Assembly: GCA_900553815.1 (NCBI GenBank)
Contig: USEY01000003.1
Coordinates: 29,716-93,715 of the forward strand
DNA length: 64,000 nt
From: an uncultured Bacteroides sp.
GTDB lineage: Bacteria; Bacteroidota; Bacteroidia; Bacteroidales; Bacteroidaceae
Reading direction: 5' to 3'
Shown here piece by piece: positions 26,833 through 35,458 of the stretch. The notes beneath the pieces are model-generated. The model had not been told where the DNA came from. It did no database searches and saw only the letters and a program-made list of their open reading frames with translations. Each line of letters begins with the position of its first letter. Position 1 is the stretch's first letter. The translations under genes were made by a program, and so were the position numbers.

Positions 26833-27333
26833 TCATCCCATCGAGCCACCGCCACCCGGTTCTTCGGGTTCGGTAGTGGTGCCGCCGGTGATGCCTTTGG
26901 CGCGCTTATAGTCGGCCAGCGAGGCGTAATTGACGTTGCCGTCCAGAACGCCGCCATTCTCAAATTGCAGGTTGTTAATCACTGCCTCGCGAAACTCCTT
27001 GCTCGGTGTAAAGAGGATGCGGGCACCCTTAATCATGGTCTGCGGATTGTACTGAGTGATGTCCTCCACGCCCTCGCTCTGTATGGTGATGCGCAGTGTA
27101 CCCAAGTCGCCCACCTTTACCGAATGTCCTTGCAGCAACTGCTGGCGGGCATAGTTGCCCAGCAGTTCCAAGGCAGCTTCCAGTTCCTTGGGCGCTAAGG
27201 TCGTATTCTCCGTGGCAACGCGGGTCATGACTTTAACAGATTGCGGGGATGCACTCAGTGGAGTGGCATACCATTTTTTCGGAGCATCGGGATTGCCGGG
27301 ATGCTTCCGTTTTACTAATTTATATTTGTACAT
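26833..27333 (-). CDS. HU-family DNA-binding protein (Bacteroidetes HU-HIG type)
   Basis: 166 aa. The central 120 residues follow the HU/IHF fold: helices APKELEAALELLGNYARQQL, then beta arms VKVGDLGTLRITIQS. The C-terminal tail is Gly-rich (EEPGGGGSMG), as in Bacteroides members. It probably binds DNA non-specifically as a minor nucleoid protein. A minus-strand TACCTTTA (27362-27369) 30 bases upstream looks like its -7 element. Confidence 0.85.
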   Translation of the reverse strand: MYKYKLVKRKHPGNPDAPKKWYATPLSASPQSVKVMTRVATENTTLAPKELEAALELLGNYARQQLLQGHSVKVGDLGTLRITIQSEGVEDITQYNPQTMIKGARILFTPSKEFREAVINNLQFENGGVLDGNVNYASLADYKRAKGITGGTTTEPEEPGGGGSMG

Positions 27334-27547
27334 AGTTTTTCATTTTTTTAGAGTTTAACAATAAAGGTAATATAATGTTACATACGGCCTTTTCAGTCAA
27401 GCAGCAGCCTAAAGTAGGTCAGCAGAAATCAAGCTACATCAGACAGACAAACGGGCAGAAGCAGCAGAGCGGGAGCAAACGTACTCAAAATCAGAAACTA
27501 ATCCTGAAAAGCAAGGCTATAAAACTGACATTGAGATAAGGGCTGAA

Positions 27548-27662
27548 ATGACTTCCCAATGTCACCCCCGATGACTTCCCAATGTCACCCTCGATGACTT
27601 CCCAATGTCATGGCCGATGACTTCCCAATGTCAGTGCAGGTGACTTCCCGATGTCATTTCGG
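27548..27662. repeat. 23-bp array, ATGACTTCCCAATGTCA core
   Basis: Five units start at 27548, 27571, 27594, 27617 and 27640, all 23 bases apart. The core is TGACTTCCCAATGTCA, with outer TGAC/GTCA palindromic ends, followed by 6 variable bases. It lies in the 760-base gap upstream of both flanking genes (27334-28093); the rest of that gap is A/G-rich and shows no gene. Confidence 0.85.
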
Positions 27663-28032
27663 GCCTCTTCACGATGCTGCTGATGCTGGCTTTAGGTGAT
27701 AAAAAATTCATAGTCCGAAATGTCTGAAAAGAGAATCTTCCTATATATATAATGTATAGTATCAGAAATAAGTAACAGTGATTACGAATCAAAGGCAATA
27801 TACAGTATAGGAAATCAAACAGCTAAAATCAGTGGAAGAAACAGCGCAGACTCTCTCTAATCATCCATGCCAAAAGTAAGAAATTAAATCCATAAATACA
27901 ATATTCAGCTGTTTATTTTTTTAGGTATCCGGACAACGGCTGCCGTGTGTAAGAAATGGTGCAGATTGAGGTATCAATCTGAAAGAAAGAAAGAAAAAAC
28001 AGGAAGAAAGAGAAAGAAATAAAAGGGAAGGT

Positions 28033-28063
28033 TTTGAAACTTCATGAACACCCTATATATTTG
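28033..28063 (+). promoter_or_regulatory. Promoter of the first beta-barrel gene
   Basis: TTTG (28033-28036), a 19-base spacer and TATATTTG (28056-28063): a complete consensus. It shows that the open frame upstream of 28094 is not translated. Confidence 0.8.
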
Positions 28064-28093
28064 CAGGAAATGAAAAATCAATATAGACAGATT

Positions 28094-28960
28094 ATGAAAA
28101 ATACGCTGATTTGTTTGCTGTTAGGCTTATGTAGTGTCGTGCAGGCGATACAGGCTAAGGATGTGAGGGGGAAAGTGATTGCCCAATCGGACAAACAACC
28201 GATAGTGGGAGCCGAGGTCAAGGTGAAGGGAACAGAAATTACGACACTGACCGATGTGGATGGACAGTTCGTATTGACCGATGTGCCCGACGATGCCAAG
28301 AAAATCCAGATACACTTTATGGGTATGGAGTGGCGTACGGTAAGCATTTCTAAGGAGGGTGAAATCTTTGTAGAGCTACAACCGGAGGAACGCCGGACTA
28401 CTCTCTTCATAACGGCAGGAATCACCTGTGCCAACCCGAAGAGCACCGATGAAGGCTTTGCCAAAGCCAGTGGCGAGATAGGCTATCAGGCCGGTTTTGG
28501 AGTCAGTATCGCCTTGTCGCGCCTGATTTCGCTGTCGCCCTCCATTAATCTGAGCCGACAAAACGCCACGTGGAAAGCACGCGATGAGAACGGTGAATAT
28601 GTGGAGATGAAAATGACACCTACTTACCTGACTATCCCGGTAATGGTGGACTTCAAGTTATGGGGCAGCAACAACTTCAAGACGATGATGAGGGTAGGAC
28701 CATACGTAGGAGTGGGCCTGCAAGGAAAGTGTAAGACAGATGATATGGAAGTGGACCTCTTCAAAAAGATAGAAGGTGCCGATAAGAGCCTATATAAGAA
28801 AGTAGATGCCGGACTGATACTGGGCGTAGGCTTTGTTTACAAGCATCTGTTCCTTGGAGCAGACCTGCAATGGGCGGCCACACCGTTCTATACGGATGAG
28901 CAGCGTGATGTCGACCTTAACAATCTTGCGACCGTCATTTCGCTAGGCTATTATTTCTAA
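28094..28960 (+). CDS. Carboxypeptidase-regulatory-like/beta-barrel protein, copy 1
   Basis: 288 aa from 28094. A signal peptide ends near VQAIQA. Then a regulatory-like beta-sandwich: VRGKVIAQSDKQPIVGAEV followed by GTEITTLTDVDGQFVLTDV, as in SusC N-termini. A small beta-barrel follows (VGYQAGF-type, PTYLTIPVMVDFKLW, GPYVGVGL) and ends in GYYF. It is likely an outer-membrane protein. It is the paralogue of the gene at 29103; function unknown. Confidence 0.75.
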   Translation: MKNTLICLLLGLCSVVQAIQAKDVRGKVIAQSDKQPIVGAEVKVKGTEITTLTDVDGQFVLTDVPDDAKKIQIHFMGMEWRTVSISKEGEIFVELQPEERRTTLFITAGITCANPKSTDEGFAKASGEIGYQAGFGVSIALSRLISLSPSINLSRQNATWKARDENGEYVEMKMTPTYLTIPVMVDFKLWGSNNFKTMMRVGPYVGVGLQGKCKTDDMEVDLFKKIEGADKSLYKKVDAGLILGVGFVYKHLFLGADLQWAATPFYTDEQRDVDLNNLATVISLGYYF

Positions 28961-29039
28961 AAGGCTGATAATGGCCTTACCTGGCAAAATTCTGTACACA
29001 AAGGTGGGAGCAAACGTAGAAAAAAATGAATACACAGGC

Positions 29040-29070
29040 TTTGATTCTTCGTTTGCTCCCGCTATATTTG
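29040..29070 (+). promoter_or_regulatory. Promoter of the second beta-barrel gene
   Basis: TTTG (29040-29043), a 19-base spacer and TATATTTG (29063-29070), the same elements and spacing as at 28033. Confidence 0.8.
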
Positions 29071-29102
29071 TAGCAATTTACACCTTAAAAAAGAAGAAAG
29101 AC

Positions 29103-29984
29103 ATGAGAAGATGGTTTATTTTGCTGGCAGCATCCTTATTATTCACTAACCTGACGATGCTGGCCAAAGACGTGAAAGGAACAGTGATTGCCCAGAAAGA
29201 CGGTCAGCCCGTCATGGGAGCTGAAGTGATTGTGAAAGGAACGGAAATCAGTACGGTGACCGACGTGGACGGCCGATTCATACTGGAGGATGTGCCCGAC
29301 GATGCCAAGAAGATACAAATCATCTCCATCGGCCTGCAAAGCCGCACTGAAAGGATTCCCGAAGAGGGCGAACTGCTGGTGAAGATGAAACGGGAGGAAA
29401 AGGTGGTGACACCGTTTGTCAAAGCGGGCGTGGCCTTCACGAGAGCGCAAGGCGGCGAGAGCAGTGCCACCAAAACTTGTGTGGGATATACCGCCGGAGT
29501 AGGTGTCAGCTTTGTACTGTCGCACTTCATATCCATCACACCGTCGGTCACGCTGAGCCAGAAGCCGTCGGAATGGAACGAGCAGGGCTACTTCCCCGGC
29601 ACCAACGAACCTATCTATGGCGAAGAAATGAACGTCCGCACCGAACCGCTCTACCTGACCGTACCAGTCATGTTCGACCTGAAGCTCTGGACTAAAAACA
29701 GCAACAAGGTAATCATCAGCGCAGGCCCGTATGTGGGCTTCGGTCTGGGCGGCCAGTGGAAGGTCAACGACGAGGAAGGCGGCGACCTCTTTACCGGAAA
29801 TGACGGTGAAGAAGCGCCGTTCAAGAAATTCGACGCCGGCCTGCAACTGGGAATAGGCGGCATCATCAGACACTTCTACATAGGCGTGAACAGCATAATG
29901 GGATTGACTCCAATCAGCGATGTCGGCCTGCTGGACGATTACCGTAACTTCAGCGTGGAGATGTGCGTTGGCTACTACTTCTAA
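29103..29984 (+). CDS. Carboxypeptidase-regulatory-like/beta-barrel protein, copy 2
   Basis: 293 aa from 29103, where a purine-rich ribosome-binding region precedes the ATG. Same domain plan as copy 1: signal peptide, VKGTVIAQKDGQPVMGAEV, TVTDVDGRFILEDVPDDA, then a barrel with EPLYLTVPVMFDLKLW and a VGYYF end. Sequence similarity over the full length shows a tandem duplication. The AraC-type regulator gene begins 17 bases after the stop, so it is likely co-transcribed. Confidence 0.75.
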   Translation: MRRWFILLAASLLFTNLTMLAKDVKGTVIAQKDGQPVMGAEVIVKGTEISTVTDVDGRFILEDVPDDAKKIQIISIGLQSRTERIPEEGELLVKMKREEKVVTPFVKAGVAFTRAQGGESSATKTCVGYTAGVGVSFVLSHFISITPSVTLSQKPSEWNEQGYFPGTNEPIYGEEMNVRTEPLYLTVPVMFDLKLWTKNSNKVIISAGPYVGFGLGGQWKVNDEEGGDLFTGNDGEEAPFKKFDAGLQLGIGGIIRHFYIGVNSIMGLTPISDVGLLDDYRNFSVEMCVGYYF

Positions 29985-30001
29985 GTAAACGCAGACAAGA
30001 C

Positions 30002-30574
30002 ATGAAGCCCTCGCAAATACTCTACATCAAAAACATGGTGTGCAACCGCTGCATCATGGTAGTCAGGGCCCAGCTCTTGGCGCTGGGCCTGCACCCGCTG
30101 TCGGTAGAACTGGGACGCGTGGAACTGGCCGAGGCGGTGGACGACTCGCTGATGCAGTCCATACGCCAGACGCTTGAGCCGCTGGGCTTCGAACTGATTG
30201 ACGACCGCCGCTCGCTCCTGACCGAGCAAATCAAGGCGGCGGTCATCGAACTGGTGCACTACAGCGACCAGCAGCCCAAGACCAACCTGTCCGACTACCT
30301 GGCCACACGCCTCAACCATGACTACAGTGCCCTGAGCAAACTCTTCTCGGAGACCACGGGCACCACCATCGAGAAATACCTCATTGCCCAAAAGACGGAG
30401 CGCGCCAAAGAACTGCTGATTTACGGCGAGCTGTCCATCGGCCAGATAGCCGACCTGCTGAACTACTCCAGCACCGCCTACTTCAGCTCGCAGTTCAAGA
30501 GCCAGACCGGACTGACGCCCGGCCAGTTCCGCCAGTTGCGTGAGAACCGGCGCAAGCCACTGGACCAAGTCTGA
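30002..30574 (+). CDS. AraC-family regulator with CxxC metal-binding-like N-terminus
   Basis: 190 aa from 30002. The N-terminal ~65 residues look like a heavy-metal-associated (HMA) fold: strand LYIKNMVCNRCIMVV with CxxC, then LGLHPLSVELGRVEL and ending GFELID. The rest is an AraC DNA-binding domain with two helix-turn-helix motifs, the second around ADLLNYSSTAYFSSQFKSQ. It directly precedes copA, so copper-responsive control of copA is a good inference. The last gene upstream ends 17 bases before. Confidence 0.85.
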   Translation: MKPSQILYIKNMVCNRCIMVVRAQLLALGLHPLSVELGRVELAEAVDDSLMQSIRQTLEPLGFELIDDRRSLLTEQIKAAVIELVHYSDQQPKTNLSDYLATRLNHDYSALSKLFSETTGTTIEKYLIAQKTERAKELLIYGELSIGQIADLLNYSSTAYFSSQFKSQTGLTPGQFRQLRENRRKPLDQV

Positions 30575-30627
30575 AATCTTGTAAATACTATCCATAATTC
30601 CATAATCCCGTAACCGGTCGGCCTGCC

Positions 30628-30635
30628 TATCTTTG
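30628..30635 (+). promoter_or_regulatory. -7 element of copA
   Basis: TATCTTTG lies 37 bases before the copA ATG. No TTTG at the usual distance, which fits a promoter needing an activator. Confidence 0.5.
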
Positions 30636-30671
30636 CCCGCAGAAAGGAATAATCAAAAGCGAACTAAAGAT

Positions 30672-33218
30672 ATGGCAAACAAACAACTGACCCAAGAAAC
30701 CTTTCCTGTGACGGGAATGAGCTGTGCAGCCTGCGCCGCACACGTGGATAAGACGCTGAACCGACAGGAGGGCGTGGCCCACGCCGCCGTCAACTATGCC
30801 GCAGCCACCGCCACCATCGAATACGACCGGAGCCTTTGCTCTCCCCAGTCGCTGCGCCAGGCCGTGCAGGACGCCGGCTACGACCTCATCATCACCCACA
30901 CCGGACACGAAAGCGAAGAAGTGGAGGAAACTCACCGCCGCACGTACCGCGCACTGCGTTTCCGCACCACGTGGGCCATTGTGCTGTCGCTGCCGGTAAT
31001 GGTGACGGGCATGTTCTTCATGCACCAGCCCTGGGCCAATCCGCTGATGTTTCTGCTGTCTACCCCGGTGGTGTTCTGGCTGGGGCGCGGCTTCTTCATC
31101 AACGCCTGGAAGCAGCTGAAGCACCGCTCGGCCAACATGGATACGCTGGTGGCAGGCAGTACGGGCATAGCCTGGCTGTTCAGTGTCTTCAACATGGCGT
31201 TTCCCGACTTCTGGCTGGAGCGGGGCATCGAGCCGCATGTCTACTTCGAGGCTGCCAGCGTCATCATTGCCTTCATCCTGCTGGGACGACTGCTGGAGGA
31301 GCGCGCCAAGGGACGCACGTCAAACGCCATCAGGAAGCTGATGGGACTTCAGCCCAAGACCGTGACCCTTGTGATCGGCGATGAACAGCGCACAGTGCCG
31401 GTGGAACACGTCAGCCCGGGCGACCTGCTGCTGGTAAAGCCCGGCGAACGGATTGCCGTAGACGGTACCGTGGTGCAAGGCACCTCCTACGTGGACGAAA
31501 GCAGCCTGAGCGGCGAGCCCGTGCCCGTGGCCAAAGAACCTGATGCCCAAGTCTATGCCGGCACCATCAACCAGAAAGGAAGTTTCCTGTTTCGTGCCGA
31601 CAAGGTAGGTACGGACACCCTGCTGGCGCGCATCATACGCATGGTGCAAGACGCGCAAGGCACGAAAGCGCCTGTCCAACAGCTGGTAGACAGGATTGCC
31701 GCCGTCTTCGTGCCGACCATCATGGGCATTGCCGTGCTGGCGTTCATTGCCTGGATGATACTTGATGCCGAGAATGGATTCACCCACGGGCTGCTGGCAC
31801 TGGTGACGGTGCTCATCATTGCCTGCCCGTGTGCTTTGGGACTGGCCACGCCCACTGCCATCATGGTGGGCATAGGCAAAGGAGCCGAACTGGGCATCCT
31901 GATTAAAGACGCCGACAGCCTGGAAACGGCGCGCAAGGTAGACACCGTGGTGCTGGACAAGACCGGCACCGTGACCGAAGGCCGTCCGGTAGTGACGCAC
32001 CTGATATGGGAAGACCCGTCCGCACTGTTGCCCGGCATCTTCCTCGGTCTGGAAAGTCTGTCCGAGCATCCTCTGGCCGAAGCCATAACGCAACACCTGA
32101 AGGGAACGCAACCGGCCTCTGTGGAGGGCTTCGAAAGCATCACCGGACAAGGGGTGAAGGGCACCGTGCAGGGACGCACCTACTATGCCGGCAACCGCCG
32201 CCTGCTAGAAGAACGCCACATCGCCCTGTCGCCCAGGCTGGAGGCAGAAGCCGCCCGTCTGGCCGGCGAAGCACAGACCGTCATCTGGCTGGCCGACGAC
32301 AGCCGTGCCCTGGCACTGGCCGCACTGGCCGACCGGGTGAAACCCACTTCGGCAGCAGCCATCCGTAACTTGCGCCAGCAGGGCATCGACGTGTGGCTGC
32401 TGACCGGCGACAATGAAGATACCGCCCGGCAGATAGCCAGACAAGGAGGCATCGACCACTTCCGCGCCGGCGTGCTGCCACAGGACAAGGCAAGCTTCAT
32501 AAAATCGCTCCAGCAGCAGGGACACATCGTGGCTATGGCGGGCGACGGCATCAACGACAGTGCCGCCCTGGCACAGGCCGACCTGAGCATAGCCATGGGA
32601 AGCGGCAGCGACATAGCCATGGACGTGGCCAACATAACCCTCATGGCATCCGACCTGAACAAAATTCCCGAAGCCCTGCGCCTCTCGCACCTCACCGTAC
32701 GCACCATCCGCCAGAACCTGTTCTGGGCATTCATATACAACCTGATAGGCGTGCCCGTAGCAGCCGGCGTCCTCTACCCCGTGTGGGGCTTCCTGCTCAA
32801 CCCCATGATTGGCGGGGCAGCGATGGCATTCAGCAGCGTCAGCGTGGTGACAAACAGTTTACGACTGGCGAGTAAAAAAATTCGATTGACAGCGGACAAG
32901 GGAGAAGAAACGACAAATGGAGAATTGACAACTGTTGACGAAAAACCAGCTACAATAGAAGAAACACCCATAACAACCCTTAACGATAAACAAGAAATGA
33001 AGAATGAAATGAAACTGACAGTCAGCGGCATGATGTGCAACCACTGCCGCACACGAGTAGAAAAAGCACTAAACATGCTGGATGGCGTGCAGGCCAGCGT
33101 AAGCCTCAACCCGCCCCTGGCCGTGATAACCTTTACAGGCGAAAAAGACTACAGTCTGGAAGAACTACAGACACAAGTGAACGAAGTAGCGGGCGAGTAT
33201 ACCCTACAGGAAGCATAA
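30672..33218 (+). CDS. copA: Cu+-exporting P-type ATPase with an extra C-terminal HMA domain
   Basis: 848 aa. The N-terminal HMA domain has the site MSCAACAAH (near 17). Then come the P1B-ATPase parts: LSGEPVP (actuator), CPC in the transport helix (about 385), the phosphorylation site DKTGT (near 429), SEHPLAEA, and GDGINDSAALAQADLS. A 45-residue charged linker (about 735-780) leads to a second HMA domain with MMCNHC (near 786), like a CopZ chaperone. It should pump Cu+ (or Ag+) outward across the inner membrane. The linker DNA contains repeat-like sequence. Confidence 0.93.
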   Translation: MANKQLTQETFPVTGMSCAACAAHVDKTLNRQEGVAHAAVNYAAATATIEYDRSLCSPQSLRQAVQDAGYDLIITHTGHESEEVEETHRRTYRALRFRTTWAIVLSLPVMVTGMFFMHQPWANPLMFLLSTPVVFWLGRGFFINAWKQLKHRSANMDTLVAGSTGIAWLFSVFNMAFPDFWLERGIEPHVYFEAASVIIAFILLGRLLEERAKGRTSNAIRKLMGLQPKTVTLVIGDEQRTVPVEHVSPGDLLLVKPGERIAVDGTVVQGTSYVDESSLSGEPVPVAKEPDAQVYAGTINQKGSFLFRADKVGTDTLLARIIRMVQDAQGTKAPVQQLVDRIAAVFVPTIMGIAVLAFIAWMILDAENGFTHGLLALVTVLIIACPCALGLATPTAIMVGIGKGAELGILIKDADSLETARKVDTVVLDKTGTVTEGRPVVTHLIWEDPSALLPGIFLGLESLSEHPLAEAITQHLKGTQPASVEGFESITGQGVKGTVQGRTYYAGNRRLLEERHIALSPRLEAEAARLAGEAQTVIWLADDSRALALAALADRVKPTSAAAIRNLRQQGIDVWLLTGDNEDTARQIARQGGIDHFRAGVLPQDKASFIKSLQQQGHIVAMAGDGINDSAALAQADLSIAMGSGSDIAMDVANITLMASDLNKIPEALRLSHLTVRTIRQNLFWAFIYNLIGVPVAAGVLYPVWGFLLNPMIGGAAMAFSSVSVVTNSLRLASKKIRLTADKGEETTNGELTTVDEKPATIEETPITTLNDKQEMKNEMKLTVSGMMCNHCRTRVEKALNMLDGVQASVSLNPPLAVITFTGEKDYSLEELQTQVNEVAGEYTLQEA

Positions 33219-33242
33219 GGAAGCAAAACGCACCTTATTGAT

Positions 33243-33352
33243 AGCAGTGGACTCCCCGCATGCTGGCAGTTAACTCCCAGCACGGTAGCAGTTAACTCCT
33301 TGGTCGGTAGCAGTCCACTGCCAGCACGACAGGAGTTAACTCTTTCCGCACT
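33243..33352. repeat. 22-bp tandem array, AGCAGTTAACT core
   Basis: Five 22-base units start at 33243, 33265, 33287, 33309 and 33331. Cores vary between GTTAAC, GTGGAC and GTCCAC. The array begins 24 bases after the copA stop. Positions 33283-33321 are the exact complement of 43295-43333. Confidence 0.85.
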
Positions 33353-33473
33353 CCTGCCACAGTCCGCCCGGATTCGCCGCCGAAGCCCCTGCCCAAACCG
33401 GACATTGTCCCTCCCTCTCAGGCAAATACACAAAATCCTGACAGAATCATGCCCGGATTCGCAACGAAAACCC

Positions 33474-33481
33474 TATCTTTG
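33474..33481 (+). promoter_or_regulatory. -7 element of pyrH
   Basis: TATCTTTG 42 bases before the pyrH ATG; no upstream TTTG. Confidence 0.45.
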
Positions 33482-33522
33482 CCAAAAACAGGAAATAACC
33501 ATTCAAAAAAAGGATACAGATT

Positions 33523-34236
33523 ATGGCAACAACTTACAAAAGAATTTTACTGAAGCTCAGCGGCGAGAGCCTGATGGGCGAAAAGCAGTATGGCATTGAC
33601 GAGAAACGCCTGGCGCAGTATGCCGAGCAAATCAAGGAAATACACGAGATGGGCGTGCAGATAGGCATCGTCATCGGTGGCGGCAACATCTTCCGCGGAC
33701 TGAGCGGGGCTTCGAAAGGCTTCGACCGCGTGAAGGGCGACCAGATGGGCATGTTGGCAACGGTCATCAACAGCCTGGCGCTGAGCTCGGCACTGGTGGC
33801 TGCCGGAGTGAAGGCACGTGTGCTGACAGCCGTACGCATGGAACCCATCGGCGAGTTCTACAGCAAGTGGAAAGCCATTGAGTGCATGGAGGCAGGCGAA
33901 GTGGTCATCATGTCGGCAGGCACGGGCAACCCGTTCTTCACCACCGACACCGGCTCCTCGCTGCGCGGCATCGAGATTGAGGCCGACGTCATGCTGAAGG
34001 GTACCCGCGTGGACGGCATCTACACCGCCGACCCGGAGAAAGACCCTACGGCTACGAAGTTCCACGACATCACCTACGACGAGGTGCTGCGCCGCGGCCT
34101 GAAGGTGATGGACCTGACCGCCACCTGCATGTGCAAGGAGAACAACCTGCCCATCATCGTCTTTGACATGGACACCGTGGGCAACCTCAGGAAAGTGATT
34201 GCAGGCGAAGAGATTGGCACCCTGGTGCACAACTAA
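33523..34236 (+). CDS. pyrH: UMP kinase
   Basis: 237 aa, full-length bacterial UMP kinase of the amino-acid-kinase fold. It shows KLSGESLMG (phosphate loop), GGGNIFRG, and GTGNPFFTTDT with the following ADVMLKGTRVDGIYTADP. It phosphorylates UMP with ATP in pyrimidine synthesis. It is near frr, as in many bacteria, but separated by about 570 bases that carry debris. Confidence 0.96.
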   Translation: MATTYKRILLKLSGESLMGEKQYGIDEKRLAQYAEQIKEIHEMGVQIGIVIGGGNIFRGLSGASKGFDRVKGDQMGMLATVINSLALSSALVAAGVKARVLTAVRMEPIGEFYSKWKAIECMEAGEVVIMSAGTGNPFFTTDTGSSLRGIEIEADVMLKGTRVDGIYTADPEKDPTATKFHDITYDEVLRRGLKVMDLTATCMCKENNLPIIVFDMDTVGNLRKVIAGEEIGTLVHN

Positions 34237-34238
34237 TG

Positions 34239-34328
34239 CTAGCCGAGGCCGAAGCAAAAGTTCACACCCAGACTGATGTTCAGTTCGCGCCCTATGGTGC
34301 TGCTGCGGTAGGTGAATTCCTTTGCTCC
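34239..34328 (-). pseudogene. C-terminal relic of an outer-membrane protein
   Basis: Read leftwards, an open stretch of about 29 codons encodes KEFTYRSSTIGRELNISLGV and then NFCFGLG before TAG (34239-34241). It looks like the last beta-strands of a barrel such as a TonB-dependent receptor. Nothing further upstream continues it, so only the tail remains. The stop lies 3 bases after the end of pyrH. Confidence 0.5.
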
Positions 34329-34713
34329 GGCCTTTCTTGTCTTCGGCCGGCAAATGTTTTTTCCTCTCCTCCCCCCCAAAAAAATATCCCTCCACTGCCT
34401 CCAACCACCTCCGCGGACATCCGGTCCGCGCCATCCGCGGTTTCTCCTGCCAGGAGGAACCTTGTAGAAGGAGGTATATGCTATGCTTTTATATGCTTTG
34501 CTATGCTATGCTTTGCTTTGTGTACCAAATGTACCTAAATCGCGTCTTATAGCCCTTAATTGTTGCAATAATGGGCTTATTTGCGACAATTACCGGATTT
34601 TCACCCATTCACCGGGTAATGCCGGAGCTGAAAAGACGAGAGAGGCTGAACAGAATGGCGACACGTCAAAAGCAGAGACCTCTGCCTCCGCTGCAAAATC
34701 CTCGCCCCGTTTG
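34329..34713. other. Intergenic region with low-complexity repeats
   Basis: No gene is credible. It holds C/A-rich runs (34365-34385) and a GC-rich hairpin CGCGGAC/GTCCGCG (34412-34430) followed by CCGCGG. A run of ATGCTTTGCTATGC-type repeats lies at about 34477-34520. Open frames here read as repeats of Cys/Leu/Tyr and are not likely to be translated. Confidence 0.5.
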
Positions 34714-34745
34714 TTTGCACGAAAACAAAAAATACGCTACATTTG
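34714..34745 (+). promoter_or_regulatory. Promoter of frr
   Basis: TTTG (34714-34717), a 20-base spacer and TACATTTG (34738-34745). Transcription would start near 34752, which fixes the frr start at 34809. Confidence 0.7.
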
Positions 34746-34808
34746 CCCTCATCCGAAAAAATATTTCAAAAAACAACCTGCAACAGCAACTCTAAAAAAA
34801 CAGACGAT

Positions 34809-35369
34809 ATGAAAGACGTAAAAGACATCTTAGGCGAAGCACAGGAGAAAATGGACATGGCAGTGATGTATCTGGAAGACGCACTGGCTCACATCCGCGC
34901 CGGTAAAGCTGACGTTCGCCTGCTCGACGGCATCCGTGTAGACTCTTACGGCAGCATGGTGCCCATCAACAACGTAGCCGCCGTGACTACGCCCGACGCT
35001 CGCAGCATCGCCATCAAGCCGTGGGACAAAAGCATGTTCCGCGTCATCGAAAAAGCCATCATCGACTCTGCTCTGGGCATCATGCCTGAGAACAACGGTG
35101 AAATCATCCGCATCGGCATTCCGCCTCTGACTGAGGAACGCCGTAAGCAACTGGCCAAACAGTGCAAGGGCGAAGGCGAGACTGCCAAGGTGAGCGTGCG
35201 CAATGCCCGCCGCGATGCCATCGACCAGCTGAAGAAAGCCGTGAAGGAAGGCCTGGCCGAAGACGCACAGAAGGGTGGCGAAGAAAAACTGCAAAAAGTA
35301 CACGACAAGTACATCAAGCAGATTGACGACATGCTGGCTGCTAAGGACAAGGAAATCATGACCGTATAA
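34809..35369 (+). CDS. frr: Ribosome recycling factor
   Basis: 186 aa from 34809; an upstream in-frame ATG (34743) lies in the promoter. Family hallmarks: HIRAGKADVRLLDGIRVDSYG and VKNRRD-like VSVRNARRDAIDQLKKA. It splits post-termination ribosomes with EF-G. Confidence 0.96.
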   Translation: MKDVKDILGEAQEKMDMAVMYLEDALAHIRAGKADVRLLDGIRVDSYGSMVPINNVAAVTTPDARSIAIKPWDKSMFRVIEKAIIDSALGIMPENNGEIIRIGIPPLTEERRKQLAKQCKGEGETAKVSVRNARRDAIDQLKKAVKEGLAEDAQKGGEEKLQKVHDKYIKQIDDMLAAKDKEIMTV

Positions 35370-35374
35370 CTTAA

Positions 35375-35443
35375 AATGAAGAATGAGGAATGAAGAATGA
35401 GCACACGGGCGAATGACCGGTTCTAGTTCTTCATTCTTCATCA
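35375..35443. repeat. Inverted ATGAAGAATGA-type repeat
   Basis: Left arm with three ATGAAGAATGA/ATGAGGAATGA units (35375-35400) faces TTCTTCATTCTTCATCAT (about 35427-35443). It forms a hairpin between frr and rsgA. A similar element is at 37615-37732. Confidence 0.65.
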
Positions 35444-35458
35444 TCTGTTTCCAAGGCA

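Noticed and set aside
34236..34812. Overlapping rightward frames between pyrH and frr
   Set aside because: They read through low-complexity repeats and the frr promoter and resemble no protein.
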